From Rhizobium phaseoli (GTDB lineage Bacteria; Pseudomonadota; Alphaproteobacteria; Rhizobiales; Rhizobiaceae), in the NCBI RefSeq assembly GCF_003985125.1, contig NZ_ML133566.1:372001-436000 (forward strand): DNA of 64,000 bases, in the 5' to 3' direction. Below are positions 1-11,063 of the stretch, one piece after another (position 1 is the first letter of the stretch; each line of letters opens with the position of its first letter). The position numbers and the translations under genes are program-made. A model generated the notes under the pieces. The model was given only the letters and a program-made list of their open reading frames with translations. It was not told the DNA's origin and did not search any database.

Positions 1-376
1 AGAACTTCTCGGGATCGTCGGCAAAGCCCGGCGCGATGACGAAGCGCACGAGCAGCGGCATGGCAAGCTCCATCACGATGGTGATGAGGAGCAGCACCGA
101 AAACAACACGCCGAAGACTTCCTCCGAAAAGCGCTTGGCGCCATCCGTGCCGTTCGCCTCGATCTCCTTGGCAAAGAGCGGCACGAAGGCGGCGTTGAAG
201 GCGCCTTCGGCAAACAGCCGGCGGAAGAGGTTCGGAAAACGGAAGGCCGCGTAGAAGACGTCGGCCATCGGCCCGGTGCCGAGTGCGGCCGCCATCAGCG
301 TTTCGCGGGCGAAGCCGAAGATGCGGCTGCCGAGGGTGGCGCCGCCGACGGTCGCGAATTTCTTGACGAGGCTCAT
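1..376 (-). CDS. murJ: Lipid II flippase MurJ, N-terminal part (cut by window edge)
   Basis: Reading leftward from the ATG at 376, the frame is open to the window edge (about 125 residues). It starts MSLVKKFATVGGATLGSRI and continues with FARETLMAAALG and FYAAFRFPNLFRRLFAEGA, the typical first helices of the MurJ/MviN family, including the conserved arginine-rich FRFPNLFRRL segment. The family is an inner-membrane MOP-superfamily transporter that flips lipid II for peptidoglycan synthesis. The start lies only 10 bases past the glnD stop, so it is probably the last gene of the mutS-hyp-glnD-murJ run. The C-terminus is outside the window. Confidence 0.93.
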   Translation of the reverse strand, partial: MSLVKKFATVGGATLGSRIFGFARETLMAAALGTGPMADVFYAAFRFPNLFRRLFAEGAFNAAFVPLFAKEIEANGTDGAKRFSEEVFGVLFSVLLLITIVMELAMPLLVRFVIAPGFADDPEKF

Positions 377-386
377 GCTTGATAGC

Positions 387-3293
387 TCATGCGGGGGAAT
401 CGGCTTTCTTTTCGGCTGGGGGCGATGTCCGGGCGGTGGCGGCGGGCGCGATGATGCCGGAAGGCATGCGTTCGCGCAGTTCGTCCTCCTCTTCGGCCAT
501 CACCGCCTTCATCCGGGCGGTGATGTTGGCGCGCTTGCTGTCGCCCGAGATTTTCTGGCCGACCAGGTCGGTGACGTAGAAGGTGTCGATTACCTTCTCG
601 CCGAAAGTGGTGATGCGGGCCGACTGAATGTCGAGCGACAGATCGGAGAGCACGGCGGTGATCTCCGACAAGAGGCCAGGGCGGTCGAGGCACTCGACCT
701 CGATGACGGTGAACTTGTTCGACAGGCTGTTGGTGATGTTGACCGAGGGCGGAATGACGAAGGCCTTGCTTTTCTTGCGGTTGCGCGTGCGTGTGGCGAT
801 GACCTCGGGCAGGCGCTTGCGCCCCGACAGCACGTCCTCGATCATCCGCCCGATCGTGCCGGCGCGGCGCAGCTCGTCGGCGTCGTCGGCAAATTCCCGG
901 CTGACATGGATCGTATCGAGCGCCCGCCCGTCCGAAGTCGTGAAGATCTGCGCGTCGACGATGTTGGCGCCGGCCGCCGCACACGCGCCGGCGATGACGG
1001 CAAGCAGCCGCGGATGGTCGGGCGACAGCACGGTGATCTCGGTGATGGCGTGGAAACTGTCGGTCCGCACCATGGTGGCGAGCGCCTGGCCCGCCTTGTC
1101 GGCCTGGCGGATGAAATGGGCGTGACGGATCTGGTCTTCCAGCGGCACGGAGAGCAGATAGGGCTGGTAGTGCAGCTTGGTATAGGTGTTGCGGTCCTTC
1201 TGGCTCCAGTCTGAGAGCGCGCCGCGCAGCGCCTCGGCGGCGGCGTTGGCCCGCTCCTTGCGCGAGACTTCCGAGAAACCGCCGGCCAAAAGCAGCTCGG
1301 TTTCATAATAGAGCGTCCGCAGAAGCTGGCCCTTCCAGCCGTTCCAGACGCCGGGGCCGACGGCGCGGATATCGCAGATCGTCAGGATCAGCAGCATCTT
1401 CAGCCGGTCGAGTGACTGCACCCGGTCGGCGAAATCGGTGATGGTCTTGCGGTCGGTGAGGTCGCGGGTCTGCGCCACCATCGACATGGTCAGATGTTCC
1501 TCGATCAGCCAGACGACGATTTCCGTCTGCTTCTGCGACAGGCCGAAACGGGCGCAGAGCTTGCGGGCGACGCGGGCGCCGGCGATCGAGTGATCCTCCA
1601 GCCGGCCCTTGGCGATATCGTGGAGAAGAACGGCGACGTAGAGCGCCTCGCGGTCCTCGATATTTGCGATCAGCTTGTTGGCGAGCGGGTGCAGATCCTC
1701 GGAGCGCGACTTGTCGATCTCCGAGAGAACGTCGACGGTGCGGATCAGATGTTCGTCGACCGTATAGTGATGATACATGTTGAACTGCATCATCGCGACG
1801 ATCTTGCCGAAATCGGGAATGAAACGGCCGAGCACGCCGGCCTCGTTCATGCGGCGCAGGATCAGCGCCGGGTCGCGTTTCGATGTCAGGATCGACATGA
1901 ACAGGCGGTTGGCTTCGTCGTTTTCCCTGAGCCGGTTATCGATCAGGGCAAGCGAACGGGTGACGCGCTTCAGCGCGTCGGGATGAAATTCCAGCCCATT
2001 GATGTCGGCGACGTGGAAGAGCCGCAGGATGCTGACCGGATCGCGCTTGAAGACATCAGGGTCGGCGAGCGCGATGCGGCCGCGGTCTTCGACGAATTCG
2101 ACGCTGCCGGCGATCTTGCGGGTGCGATGGGTGAAACGGCTGATGACGCCGGTAAGGCCGGGGATCGACTTTGCCTGCTGGTCTTCGAGCGCGGCGCACA
2201 GGATGCGGGTCAGATCGCCGACATCCTTGGCAACGAGGAAATAGTGCTTCATGAAACGCTCGACGGCCGAAAGGCCGGGGCGGGTGTGATAGCCGAAGGC
2301 TTCGGCGATCTCGCGCTGGATGTCGAAGGAGAGCCGCTCCTCGGCCTTACCGGTCAGGAAGTGCATGTGGCAGCGCACCGCCCAGAGGAAATCGTCGGCC
2401 TTCTCGAGCAGGCGGAATTCGTGTTTTGACAGGACGCCGAGTTTGACCAGCTCGGCCTGGTCGCGCACGTGATAATAATATTTCGAGATCCAGAACAGCG
2501 TGTGCAGGTCGCGAAGCCCGCCCTTGCCTTCCTTGACGTTCGGTTCGACGAGATAACGCGTATCGCCTGCCTTGCGGTGGCGTTCGTCGCGCTCGGCAAG
2601 TTTGGCGGCGATGAACTCCGGGCCGGTGCCGGTGACGATTTCCTTGTCGAAGCGGGTCTCGAGCTCGGTTTCCAGCCGCTGCAAGCCGCAGATAAAGCGC
2701 ATTTCCAGAATGGCGGTGCGGATCGTCATGTCGGACTTGGAAAGCGCGATGCATTCCTCCACCGTGCGGGTGGCGTGGCCGACCTTGAAGCCCATGTCCC
2801 AGAGCACGTAGAGCATGAATTCGACCGCCTTGTGCGTCTCTTCCGCCGGCCGCGGCAGGAAGAGGAAGAGCAGGTCGATATCCGAGCCCGGCGCCAGCGT
2901 GTCGCGGCCATAGCCGCCGACGGCGGTGACGGCGAACTTGTCCTTCTGCTGCGGAAAGATGTGGGCGGTGGCGAAATTGTAGAGGACGGTGATGATCTGG
3001 TCCTGCAGCCAGGAAATCCGGTAGGCGCAATTCAACCCGCTGCCGTCGGCGGCAAGCGCCGCACGCGCCTTCTGCCGGCCCTCGGTGCTCGCCTTTTTGA
3101 GGACGGCGAGGAGATCGCTGCGCATGACGTCGGGCCGGTTCCGATTGGCCTCGGCAACGGCATCGCACTGGTTCTGCAGCAGTTCGGTGTCGAGAATCGT
3201 GGAGAAATCGAGGTCGCGCATTGCTTTCGCCGGAGTGGCGTCCTGTTCATGCCGGGCTGCCGGTTCGCGGTCTGCCGCTGGTTTCGTCTGCAT
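387..3293 (-). CDS. glnD: Bifunctional uridylyltransferase/uridylyl-removing enzyme GlnD
   Basis: A 968-residue protein of full family length. It uridylylates and deuridylylates PII proteins in response to glutamine and so sets the nitrogen status signal. The nucleotidyltransferase motif [19 protein letters not shown] is near residues 123-141, with the metal-binding aspartates in SDIDL. The HD-domain motif LLHDIAKGR is mid-protein. Two C-terminal ACT domains begin at [18 protein letters not shown] and [19 protein letters not shown]; these are the glutamine sensors. It lies between a small unknown gene and murJ, all leftward. The ATG at 3293 gives the full N-terminus; a later methionine (MRDLDF) is an alternative start. 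Confidence 0.97.
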   Translation of the reverse strand: MQTKPAADREPAARHEQDATPAKAMRDLDFSTILDTELLQNQCDAVAEANRNRPDVMRSDLLAVLKKASTEGRQKARAALAADGSGLNCAYRISWLQDQIITVLYNFATAHIFPQQKDKFAVTAVGGYGRDTLAPGSDIDLLFLFLPRPAEETHKAVEFMLYVLWDMGFKVGHATRTVEECIALSKSDMTIRTAILEMRFICGLQRLETELETRFDKEIVTGTGPEFIAAKLAERDERHRKAGDTRYLVEPNVKEGKGGLRDLHTLFWISKYYYHVRDQAELVKLGVLSKHEFRLLEKADDFLWAVRCHMHFLTGKAEERLSFDIQREIAEAFGYHTRPGLSAVERFMKHYFLVAKDVGDLTRILCAALEDQQAKSIPGLTGVISRFTHRTRKIAGSVEFVEDRGRIALADPDVFKRDPVSILRLFHVADINGLEFHPDALKRVTRSLALIDNRLRENDEANRLFMSILTSKRDPALILRRMNEAGVLGRFIPDFGKIVAMMQFNMYHHYTVDEHLIRTVDVLSEIDKSRSEDLHPLANKLIANIEDREALYVAVLLHDIAKGRLEDHSIAGARVARKLCARFGLSQKQTEIVVWLIEEHLTMSMVAQTRDLTDRKTITDFADRVQSLDRLKMLLILTICDIRAVGPGVWNGWKGQLLRTLYYETELLLAGGFSEVSRKERANAAAEALRGALSDWSQKDRNTYTKLHYQPYLLSVPLEDQIRHAHFIRQADKAGQALATMVRTDSFHAITEITVLSPDHPRLLAVIAGACAAAGANIVDAQIFTTSDGRALDTIHVSREFADDADELRRAGTIGRMIEDVLSGRKRLPEVIATRTRNRKKSKAFVIPPSVNITNSLSNKFTVIEVECLDRPGLLSEITAVLSDLSLDIQSARITTFGEKVIDTFYVTDLVGQKISGDSKRANITARMKAVMAEEEDELRERMPSGIIAPAATARTSPPAEKKADSPA

Positions 3294-3427
3294 GCGCTAT
3301 AGCCTCTTTGCCCAGCGATTGACACGGGCTTTCATACTGCAAGAACCTTTAAATTTGGCGAAATGGTGTTGGTCCGCTGCAGGATGCGGGACGCTTTGAC
3401 GCAAGCAGCGGACTTTCCCGAAAAGCC

Positions 3428-3703
3428 TCAGCTCGCGAACTCGGCCTGCAGCGAATACAAGACGTGCCGTGTCTCGCTCAGGATCTCCTCGAGTGTCTGG
3501 CGGTCGCATTCGCGATAGCCTGCCTTGGCGATCGAAGTGGCGAGTTCCGAGATTGTAGCGCAACTGCGCGTCATTTTCAGCAGGCCGATCGGCGAGGTCC
3601 AGCCGCGTGCATTGCGGTCCCGGTCGGCGCGTCGCATGGTGTCGAGCAGGGAGCAGATCAGCGACAGGCGCTCGGTTTCGCGAACCAGTTTTTCCATGAA
3701 CAT
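3428..3703 (-). CDS. Small conserved hypothetical protein between mutS and glnD
   Basis: A 91-residue open frame (starts MFMEKLVRETERLSLICSLL; the next in-frame methionine, MEKLVRE, is at 3697). It sits 11 bases after the mutS stop and reads the same way. No domain is recognised. The sequence looks mostly helical, with charged N- and C-terminal thirds and no signal peptide or membrane segment. Retention between mutS and glnD in a tight leftward run argues that it is a real gene. The function is unknown, and a role in repair or nitrogen signalling cannot be claimed from position alone. Confidence 0.7.
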   Translation of the reverse strand: MFMEKLVRETERLSLICSLLDTMRRADRDRNARGWTSPIGLLKMTRSCATISELATSIAKAGYRECDRQTLEEILSETRHVLYSLQAEFAS

Positions 3704-3714
3704 CGGCCGCGCTC

Positions 3715-6441
3715 CTATTTCAGCTTCTTCTTGAGATTGTAAAGCGCATCCATTGCCTCGCGCGGCGTCATGTCGTCGAGGCTCATCGCCCTCAAAGCCT
3801 CCTCGACCTTGGACGGGCCGCGGGCCGCGTCCTCGCGGCGCACCGCCACCTGGAAGAGCGGGAGGTCGTCGATCAACTGGCTCGCCGGGTTCTTGCGGTC
3901 GGCATCCTCGAGGCGGGTGAGCACGTCGCGGGCACGCGCCACGACCGAGGCCGGAAGTCCGGCGAGGCGGGCGACCTGAATGCCGTAGGACCGGTCGGCC
4001 GCACCGGGCCCGACCTCATGCAGGAAGATGACATCGCCATCCCATTCCTTGACGCGCATCGTGGCGTTCGATAGCCGGCCAAGTTTCTCCGACAGCACGG
4101 TCAGCTCGTGGAAATGCGTGGCGAACAGACCGCGGCAGCGATTGGCCTCGTGCAGGTGCTCGACGGCGGCCCAGGCGATCGACAGGCCGTCGAAGGTGGC
4201 GGTGCCGCGGCCGATCTCGTCGAGGATGACGAGCGAGCGGTCGCTCGCCTGGTTGAGGATCGCAGCCGTCTCGACCATCTCGACCATGAAGGTCGAGCGC
4301 CCGCGCGCCAGGTCGTCGGAGGCGCCGACGCGCGAGAACAGCCGGTCGACGATGCCGATATGGGCGGATGTCGCCGGCACGAAAGAGCCCATCTGCGCCA
4401 GGATCGCGATCAGCGCGTTCTGGCGCAGAAAGGTCGATTTACCGCCCATGTTCGGGCCGGTCAGCAGCCAGATGGCGCCGTCCTTGGCGCCGTCCTTCGG
4501 CGAAAGATCGCAATGGTTGGCGACGAAGGGGCCACCCGCCTGCCGCCGCAGTGCCTGCTCGACAACAGGATGACGGCCGCCCTCGATGGCAAACATCTTC
4601 GAGCCGTCGACCTGCGGCCGGCAATAGGCCTGCTCCTCGGCGAGCAGCGCGAGAGCGGCGGCGACGTCGATGACGGCGAGCGCCCGGGCGCCTGATTTGA
4701 TCGCCTCGGCTTCCGCCACGACGGCCGCCGTCATCTTGTCGAAGGCTTCGAGTTCGATCGAAAGCGCCCGGTCGGCGGCATTGGCGATGCGGCTTTCGAG
4801 ATCGGCAAGCTCGGTCGTGGTGAAGCGCATCGCGCTCGCCATCGTCTGGCGGTGGATGAAGCGGGCCTTGGCTTCCGTCGTATCGGTCATCGGGCCGGCA
4901 TTGCCGGCGGTGACCTCGATGAAATAGCCGAGAATATTGTTGTGCTTGATCTTCAGCGAGCGGATGCCGGTTTCCTCGGCATATTGCAGCTGCAGCCCGG
5001 CGATGACGCGGCGCGACTGGTCGCGCAGCGCACGGACCTCGTCGAGTTCGCCGCTGGCGCCGTCGCGCAGGAAACCGCCGTCGCGCTTGAGCAGCGGCAG
5101 TTCGTCGGCGAGCGTCTCCGCAAGCAGCGTTTCCAGGCTCGCGGGAAGCGCTTTCAGTCCGGACAGCGCCTCGCCGAGTTCTTCCGGCAGCATGGCGGTG
5201 GCGAGCAGATCCGCGAGCCCGCTTGCCGCCTGCAGGCCCTGGCGGATGGCCGCGAGATCACGCGGGCCGCCGCGGTCGAGCGCCAGGCGCGAGAGCGCCC
5301 GCGGCATGTCGGGCACATGTTTCAGCGTATCGCGCAGCCTGCCGCAGAGCGAGGGCTCGTCGATCAAGAAACCGATCGAATCGAGCCGGGCATTGATGCG
5401 GGCGGGGTCGGTGAGCGGCGACATCAGCCGCTCGGCCAGAAGCCTGGCGCCGCCGCCGGTGACGGTGCGGTCGATCGCCTTCAGCAGCGAACCGTTGCGA
5501 TCGCCCGACAGCGTGCGGGCAAGCTCGAGATTGGCGCGGGTGGCCGGGTCGATGAACAGCGTCGAGGCGGCACTTTCCCGCTCGGGCTGCCCGAGCGGCG
5601 GGCGCTCGGCGATCTGCGTCTTCTCGACATAGGCGACGGCGGCTGCGGCTGCCGCAAGCTCGGCGCGCGAGAAGCTGCCGAAGCCGTCCAGCGTCGAAAC
5701 GCCGAAATAGCGGGCGATCCGGCCTTCGGCGCTGGCGCTGTCGAAGAGCACCGCCGGCTGCGGCACCGCCGTTCGGCCGAGCACGTCAAAGACGGGTTTC
5801 AGCTCGGGATCGTGGAAAATCGTATCGGGCAGGATCAGCTCGCGCGGATCGATGCGCAGGATGTCGGCGAGCAGCCGCGAACTTTCCGTCTCCGCCAGCC
5901 GGAAGACGCCGGTGGAAATATCGATCCAGGCAAGTGCCAGCGCCGGTTCGGCCCCGCCGCGAATGCGGGCGAGCGCCATCAGATAGTTGGATTCCGAGGG
6001 CGATAGCAGCTTTTCCTCGGTGATCGTGCCCGGCGTGACCAGCCGCACGACATCGCGCTTGACGACGGATTTGCCGCCGCGTTTCTTTGCTTCGGCCGGA
6101 TCTTCGACCTGCTCGCAAACGGCGACGCGGAAACCGAGCGAAATCAGCTTCTGCAGATAATCGTCGGCGGCATGCACCGGCACGCCGCACATCGGAATAT
6201 CCTGGCCCATATGCTGGCCGCGTTTCGTCAGCGTGATGCCGAGCGCGCGCGAAGCCTCCAGCGCATCCTCGAAGAACAGCTCGTAGAAGTCGCCCATGCG
6301 GTAGAACAGCAGCGAACGGGGGTTGTTCGCCTTGATCTCGATATATTGCTCCATCATCGGCGTTGCCGAGGCACGGCTTTCCGCCGTGGCAAGCTCGGCA
6401 GCCGAAAAGGCTTCATTTCCTGTGTCGAATCGTGCGTTCAC
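3715..6441 (-). CDS. mutS: DNA mismatch repair protein MutS
   Basis: 908 residues, full length for MutS. It recognises mismatches and small loops in newly replicated DNA and recruits MutL. The mismatch-binding motif [15 protein letters not shown] is near residues 46-60 (the Phe-x-Glu of MutS is in DFYELF). The C-terminal ATPase carries Walker [12 protein letters not shown] and the signature/Walker B region [20 protein letters not shown], followed by [11 protein letters not shown]. The upstream region is shared with the divergent tme gene. It is the first gene of the leftward run with the small unknown gene, glnD and murJ. Confidence 0.98.
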   Translation of the reverse strand: MNARFDTGNEAFSAAELATAESRASATPMMEQYIEIKANNPRSLLFYRMGDFYELFFEDALEASRALGITLTKRGQHMGQDIPMCGVPVHAADDYLQKLISLGFRVAVCEQVEDPAEAKKRGGKSVVKRDVVRLVTPGTITEEKLLSPSESNYLMALARIRGGAEPALALAWIDISTGVFRLAETESSRLLADILRIDPRELILPDTIFHDPELKPVFDVLGRTAVPQPAVLFDSASAEGRIARYFGVSTLDGFGSFSRAELAAAAAAVAYVEKTQIAERPPLGQPERESAASTLFIDPATRANLELARTLSGDRNGSLLKAIDRTVTGGGARLLAERLMSPLTDPARINARLDSIGFLIDEPSLCGRLRDTLKHVPDMPRALSRLALDRGGPRDLAAIRQGLQAASGLADLLATAMLPEELGEALSGLKALPASLETLLAETLADELPLLKRDGGFLRDGASGELDEVRALRDQSRRVIAGLQLQYAEETGIRSLKIKHNNILGYFIEVTAGNAGPMTDTTEAKARFIHRQTMASAMRFTTTELADLESRIANAADRALSIELEAFDKMTAAVVAEAEAIKSGARALAVIDVAAALALLAEEQAYCRPQVDGSKMFAIEGGRHPVVEQALRRQAGGPFVANHCDLSPKDGAKDGAIWLLTGPNMGGKSTFLRQNALIAILAQMGSFVPATSAHIGIVDRLFSRVGASDDLARGRSTFMVEMVETAAILNQASDRSLVILDEIGRGTATFDGLSIAWAAVEHLHEANRCRGLFATHFHELTVLSEKLGRLSNATMRVKEWDGDVIFLHEVGPGAADRSYGIQVARLAGLPASVVARARDVLTRLEDADRKNPASQLIDDLPLFQVAVRREDAARGPSKVEEALRAMSLDDMTPREAMDALYNLKKKLK

Positions 6442-6554
6442 GGAGCTGCAGTTTTTCCCAAAAAAACAGGTGCCAACCCTATCCGCGCGCCGCTATAGAT
6501 GACAACAGCATTTGAGGAAGAGCAAAGCGTCGCCCACAGGACGTTGGAGGATTT

Positions 6555-8840
6555 ATGCCCGATATCGATAAGAAGGACCGGCCGACGACATCAGTGACCG
6601 ACCAGGAGGCGCTCGATTTTCATGCGATGGGCCGGCCCGGCAAGCTGGAAGTCGTCCCGACCAAGCCGATGGCAACGCAGCGCGACCTGTCGCTGGCCTA
6701 TTCCCCGGGTGTCGCCGTTCCCGTCAAGGCGATCGCCGCCGATCCGCAGACGGCCTACGACTACACGGCGCGCGGCAACATGGTCGCGGTCATCTCCAAC
6801 GGCACTGCCATTCTCGGCCTCGGCAATCTTGGCGCGCTCGCCTCCAAGCCGGTCATGGAAGGCAAGTCGGTCCTCTTCAAGCGCTTCGCCGACGTCGACT
6901 CTATTGATCTCGAAATCGATACCGAAAATGTCGACGAGTTCATCAATTGCGTGCGCTTCCTCGGCCCCTCCTTCGGCGGCATCAACCTTGAGGACATCAA
7001 GGCGCCGGATTGCTTCGTCATCGAAAGCCGGCTGCGCGAGCTGATGGATATTCCGGTGTTTCATGACGACCAGCACGGTACGGCGATCATCGCCGCCGCC
7101 GGCCTGATCAACGCGCTGGAGCTGACCGGCCGCGACCTGAAGACGACGAAGCTCGTCTGCAACGGCGCCGGAGCGGCGGCGATTGCCTGCGTCGAGCTGA
7201 TCAAGGCGATGGGTTTTGCGCCTGAAAACATCATCCTCTGCGATACCAAGGGCGTCATCTACCAGGGCCGCACCGAGGGCATGAACCAGTGGAAATCGGC
7301 GCATGCGGCAAAGACCGACGCCCGCACGCTGGAAGAGGCGATGAAGGGTGCCGACGTCATTTTCGGCCTGTCGCAGAAGGGCGCCTTCTCGGCCAAGATG
7401 ATCCGCTCGATGGCGGACCGGCCGATCATCTTCGCCATGGCCAATCCCGATCCCGAAATCACCCCGGAAGAGGTGGCCCGCATCCGCGACGACGCCATCA
7501 TGGCGACGGGCCGCTCGGACTATCCGAACCAGGTCAACAACGTCCTCGGCTTCCCCTATATCTTCCGCGGCGCGCTCGACGTGCGCGCATCGACGATCAA
7601 CGACGCCATGAAGATCGCCGCCGTCAACGCGCTGGCCAATCTTGCCCGCGAGGACGTGCCTGATGATGTGGTCGCCGCCTATCAGGGCAACCGGCCGCGT
7701 TTCGGGGCGCAATACATCATCCCGGTTCCATTCGATCCGCGGCTGATCTCGGCCATCCCGGTCGCGGTCGCGCAGGCCGCAATCGAGACCGGCGTTGCCC
7801 GCAAGGTCATCACCGATATGGCCGGTTACGCCCGCGAGCTTTCGGCCCGCCGCGATCCGATCGCCTCGACGCTCGCCAGCCTCTACGAGCGGGTGCGCCG
7901 CCGCCCGAAGCGGATCGTCTTTGCCGAAGCCGAGGAAGAGCAGGTGCTGCGCGCAGCATTGTCCTATGCCAATCAGCAGCTCGGCACCGCGCTGCTGCTC
8001 GGCCGCGAAGACCTGATCCGGGCGACGGCGGAACGCGCCGGCATCGATCTCAACCGCCCCGGCCTCGAGATCGTCAACGCCCGTATCTCCACACGAGTCG
8101 AGGCCTATATCGATTATCTCTATGCCAGGCTGCAGCGGAAGGGTTACCTGCACCGCGATGCCCAGCGGCTGATCCACAACGACCGCAACCATTTCGCCGC
8201 CACCATGGTAGCGCTTGGCGACGCCGATGGCATGGTGACGGGCATCACCCGCAACTATTCGACCGCGCTCGAGGATGTGCGCCGCTGCATCGACGAAAAG
8301 CCCGGCCACCGCGTCATCGGCGTGTCGCTGGCGCTCTGCCGCGGCCGCACCGTCTTCGTTGCCGATACCGCGGTGCACGACATGCCGAGCGCCGAAGAGC
8401 TTGCCGATATCGCCGAGGAGGCCGCCGGACTCGCACGGCGCATGGGCTATCCGCCGCGTGTCGCGTTGCTCGCCTATTCCACCTTCGGCCATCCTTCCGG
8501 CGAACGTTCCGAGCGGGTGCGCGAGGCGGTGAAGATCCTCGACAGGCGCCGCGTCGATTTCGAATTTGACGGCGAGATGGCCGCCGATGTCGCGCTGAAC
8601 CGCAAGGTGATGGAGCAATATCCGTTCTGCCGGCTCTCCGGCCCCGCCAACGTGCTGGTTATGCCGGCCTTCCACTCGGCCTCGATCTCGACCAAGATGC
8701 TGCAGGAACTCGGCGGCTCGACGGTGATCGGCCCGATCCTCGTCGGCCTCGACAAGGCCGTGCAGATCACCTCGATGGGCGCCAAGGACAGCGACATCGT
8801 CAACATGGCGGCGATCGCTGCCTACGGGGCGGGTTCGTAA
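6555..8840 (+). CDS. tme: NADP-type malic enzyme with C-terminal phosphotransacetylase-like domain
   Basis: 761 residues. Oxidatively decarboxylates malate to pyruvate, supplying pyruvate/NAD(P)H during growth on dicarboxylates. The N-terminal malic domain contains SLAYSPGVAVPVKAI and VFHDDQHGTAIIAAA; the NAD(P)-binding part has VCNGAGAAAIAC. After about residue 430 comes a phosphotransacetylase-like domain (RRRPKRIVFAEAEEEQVLRA onward), the MaeB architecture. Rhizobia carry two such enzymes: dme (NAD) and tme (NADP). Position beside mutS matches my recollection of S. meliloti tme, hence the symbol, but cofactor preference cannot be read from the sequence. The start has a strong GGAGG ribosome-binding site. 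Confidence 0.9.
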   Translation: MPDIDKKDRPTTSVTDQEALDFHAMGRPGKLEVVPTKPMATQRDLSLAYSPGVAVPVKAIAADPQTAYDYTARGNMVAVISNGTAILGLGNLGALASKPVMEGKSVLFKRFADVDSIDLEIDTENVDEFINCVRFLGPSFGGINLEDIKAPDCFVIESRLRELMDIPVFHDDQHGTAIIAAAGLINALELTGRDLKTTKLVCNGAGAAAIACVELIKAMGFAPENIILCDTKGVIYQGRTEGMNQWKSAHAAKTDARTLEEAMKGADVIFGLSQKGAFSAKMIRSMADRPIIFAMANPDPEITPEEVARIRDDAIMATGRSDYPNQVNNVLGFPYIFRGALDVRASTINDAMKIAAVNALANLAREDVPDDVVAAYQGNRPRFGAQYIIPVPFDPRLISAIPVAVAQAAIETGVARKVITDMAGYARELSARRDPIASTLASLYERVRRRPKRIVFAEAEEEQVLRAALSYANQQLGTALLLGREDLIRATAERAGIDLNRPGLEIVNARISTRVEAYIDYLYARLQRKGYLHRDAQRLIHNDRNHFAATMVALGDADGMVTGITRNYSTALEDVRRCIDEKPGHRVIGVSLALCRGRTVFVADTAVHDMPSAEELADIAEEAAGLARRMGYPPRVALLAYSTFGHPSGERSERVREAVKILDRRRVDFEFDGEMAADVALNRKVMEQYPFCRLSGPANVLVMPAFHSASISTKMLQELGGSTVIGPILVGLDKAVQITSMGAKDSDIVNMAAIAAYGAGS

Positions 8841-8874
8841 ACTCGCCTCTGCCTCCCATTCGAGAGGGTATTTA

Positions 8875-8912
8875 GCGCCCGGCCGACAGCACGTCGGTCG
8901 GGCGCGCCTTTT
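8875..8912 (+). terminator. Rho-independent terminator after the malic enzyme gene
   Basis: The arms GCGCCCGGCCGAC (8875-8887) and GTCGGTCGGGCGC (8893-8905) pair along 13 positions with one G-U wobble around an AGCAC loop. They are followed by GCC and TTTT. The hairpin lies 35 bases after the tme stop. Confidence 0.75.
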
Positions 8913-9020
8913 GTGGCTTGCTCCCCGAAGAGATGGTTGAAAGGCTCAATCCGATAAGTCATACTTTTGAAACAATGCCTGCGGCATATATTTGATATTT
9001 CATCAGCCGTTTGGATTCCC

Positions 9021-10010
9021 ATGCCGGAAAACGCCTCCCCGAATTTCACCGCCCGATTTCAGGGGACAACGTTCGACGATATGGTCGAGGCTCTGACTAA
9101 GGGGTTCGGTTCGTTCGACGCATGGCGAAATGGTCGAGACAAACCACTCGACTGGAAAGTCGGGTTTTGGGGTGATGAGAGGTTGTCGCTGGTCAGCAAC
9201 CAGGATTCCGGCGGCTGGGGTGCAAGAACGGCAGATGGAACGCCGGAAACTCTGGCAATCATCGTTCCGCGCACGGGAGCTCTCGACGTCGCTTTTGGTC
9301 GGACCATGGCCGAAGCAACACCCGGGCGGCTGTTGATGGCGAACAATCTTGAGCCGGAACGGGTTTCGGTACGGGCAGCGCCACACCGGTCGGACACACT
9401 CAGTCTAAGTTGGGCGATCATAGCTCAGACCGTCGCCGCCGTATTGGAGACCCCGCTCACCGGGGCACTGGACCTGGCGCCGATCGTTGATCGTTCCACG
9501 GCGGCGGGACAGCTGATCTTCGGTCTCGCTCAAACGATGATCATCGGCATGCGCAACGGCGGCCCGCTACTCCACTCGCCGATTGCCATATCAAACCTCA
9601 CCCAGGCATTTGCCGATCTGGTCGTACGTTTGGTTCCTCATCGGCTCTCGCATCTTCTGGATAAGAAAATCCATCTGATCGCACCGCGGCATGTCCGTCG
9701 CGCAATTGAATTTATGCATGCGAACATCGCGCAGCCGTTGACGATGCAGAATGTCGCGGACGCGGCGGGCATTTCCATTCGCGCTCTTGAAGTCGGCTTT
9801 CGGGCCTTCAAGGCAACCACACCGTCTGCCTACCTCAGGACGATCCGTTTGCAGGCGGTCCGGGAGGATCTGCGCGATCCTTCAAACCGCCAGCCGTTGC
9901 GGGACATCTGTTTGAAGTGGGGGTTCTTCCACTTTGGCCGTTTTGCGGCAATCTATCGGGCGGCCTATGGCGAGAATCCGTCGGACACGCGAAGGCGATC
10001 CGATCTTTGA
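9021..10010 (+). CDS. AraC-family transcriptional regulator
   Basis: About 329 residues from the ATG at 9021; the frame stays open upstream to a TTG at 8967 without a clear ribosome-binding site. The last about 100 residues form an AraC/XylS double helix-turn-helix DNA-binding domain: HANIAQPLTMQNVADAAGIS, then the second HTH and the PSDTRRR end. The N-terminal about 200 residues resemble the AraC ligand-binding type that precedes such HTH domains, but I cannot name a ligand. It converges on olsB with 66 bases between stops, so no target is implied by an operon. The upstream region is AT-richer than its surroundings. Confidence 0.85.
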   Translation: MPENASPNFTARFQGTTFDDMVEALTKGFGSFDAWRNGRDKPLDWKVGFWGDERLSLVSNQDSGGWGARTADGTPETLAIIVPRTGALDVAFGRTMAEATPGRLLMANNLEPERVSVRAAPHRSDTLSLSWAIIAQTVAAVLETPLTGALDLAPIVDRSTAAGQLIFGLAQTMIIGMRNGGPLLHSPIAISNLTQAFADLVVRLVPHRLSHLLDKKIHLIAPRHVRRAIEFMHANIAQPLTMQNVADAAGISIRALEVGFRAFKATTPSAYLRTIRLQAVREDLRDPSNRQPLRDICLKWGFFHFGRFAAIYRAAYGENPSDTRRRSDL

Positions 10011-10076
10011 GACGCCGATCGCGAGCCCGGGAGGTTTGCGCCAGGGCAGCATGCTGCAAGCCGACCAGAAAAGACT

Positions 10077-10955
10077 TTAGCTCGCAAAGCGGCCGGCGTC
10101 GGCACCGTAATAGTTCAGGTAGCGGTCGGAAATGCTGGAGATCGGCAGCACGATCAGCACGTCTGTCGTGTTGAAGGCGTGGTCGATGACCGCGCTGGAG
10201 CCGACCATCGCGCCGAGGCGAAGATACCCCTTGATGAGCGGCGGCAGAGCCATCAGCGCCCGCTTCGGGTTGACCGCCTCGACCGGCATCAGGTCCATGT
10301 TGCGGGCGAGATGCGGCAGTGCGCCGACGGCCCATTCGTCCTTCGCCAGCACATTGTGGTAGAGGAACGACAGTGCCAGCGCATGGCTTTCGAGATAGAC
10401 GCCGGGGAACGAGGCGCAGCCGAACATGGCGCTCATGCCGTGTTTCAGCGCATAGGCCCAGTTGCCCTGCCACAGGAGCTCGACGGTGCGCTTGGTGCGG
10501 TATTCCGGCAGCACGCAGGAACGGCCGAGCTCCATGAAGCGCTTCTCCGGATGCTTGGCGAGAAGCCCCTCGATCTCGAATTCGGAAGCCGAGTAAAAAC
10601 CTCCATTGGCCATGGCGACATCTTGGCGCAGCAGCCGATAGGTGCCGACGATCTGGTCTTCCGGATCGCCCTCGATCGCACGGTCGAGAACAAGAAGATG
10701 ATCGCAGAAGGCATCATAGGCGTCGACATCACGCTGGCGGCGCATGGCGTCCAGCGGCAGCTGCGCTTTCATTTCGTCGACGAAGACCCGGTAGCGCACC
10801 GCCTGGGCGGCGTCGATCTCGCGCGCCGAGCGGGCAAGGCGCGTTTCCAGATTGCCGATCCGGCCCAGGATATCGCCGTCCTTCTGGGCAGCAGCCGTCG
10901 ACGGCCGTGCAGCCTCCGCGGTGACGTCACGATTGAGGATGTCGATGGAGGACAT
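10077..10955 (-). CDS. olsB: L-ornithine N-alpha-acyltransferase OlsB
   Basis: 292 residues. Transfers a 3-hydroxyacyl group from acyl-ACP to the alpha-amino group of ornithine, the first step of ornithine lipid synthesis, giving lyso-ornithine lipid. The GNAT-like fold typical of this family is seen in AQAVRYRVFVDEM, VGTYRLLRQDVA, FMELGRSCVLPEYR and MFGCASFPGV. The ELGRSCV segment is the hallmark of the OlsB/hemolysin-like acyltransferase family. In S. meliloti the gene also lies near tme. olsA, for the second step, is not in this window. Ornithine lipids are important under phosphate limitation in rhizobia; no Pho box was identified here. Confidence 0.93.
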   Translation of the reverse strand: MSSIDILNRDVTAEAARPSTAAAQKDGDILGRIGNLETRLARSAREIDAAQAVRYRVFVDEMKAQLPLDAMRRQRDVDAYDAFCDHLLVLDRAIEGDPEDQIVGTYRLLRQDVAMANGGFYSASEFEIEGLLAKHPEKRFMELGRSCVLPEYRTKRTVELLWQGNWAYALKHGMSAMFGCASFPGVYLESHALALSFLYHNVLAKDEWAVGALPHLARNMDLMPVEAVNPKRALMALPPLIKGYLRLGAMVGSSAVIDHAFNTTDVLIVLPISSISDRYLNYYGADAGRFAS

Positions 10956-11063
10956 GGCGATTCTCCGGTTGCCGGCTTATCGACGCCATAAAACACTTCT
11001 GTACGACAGGAAAGTGACATATTGCATTTCCCGAGGCAAGGAGCGGGCTGGGCCCGAGAGGCT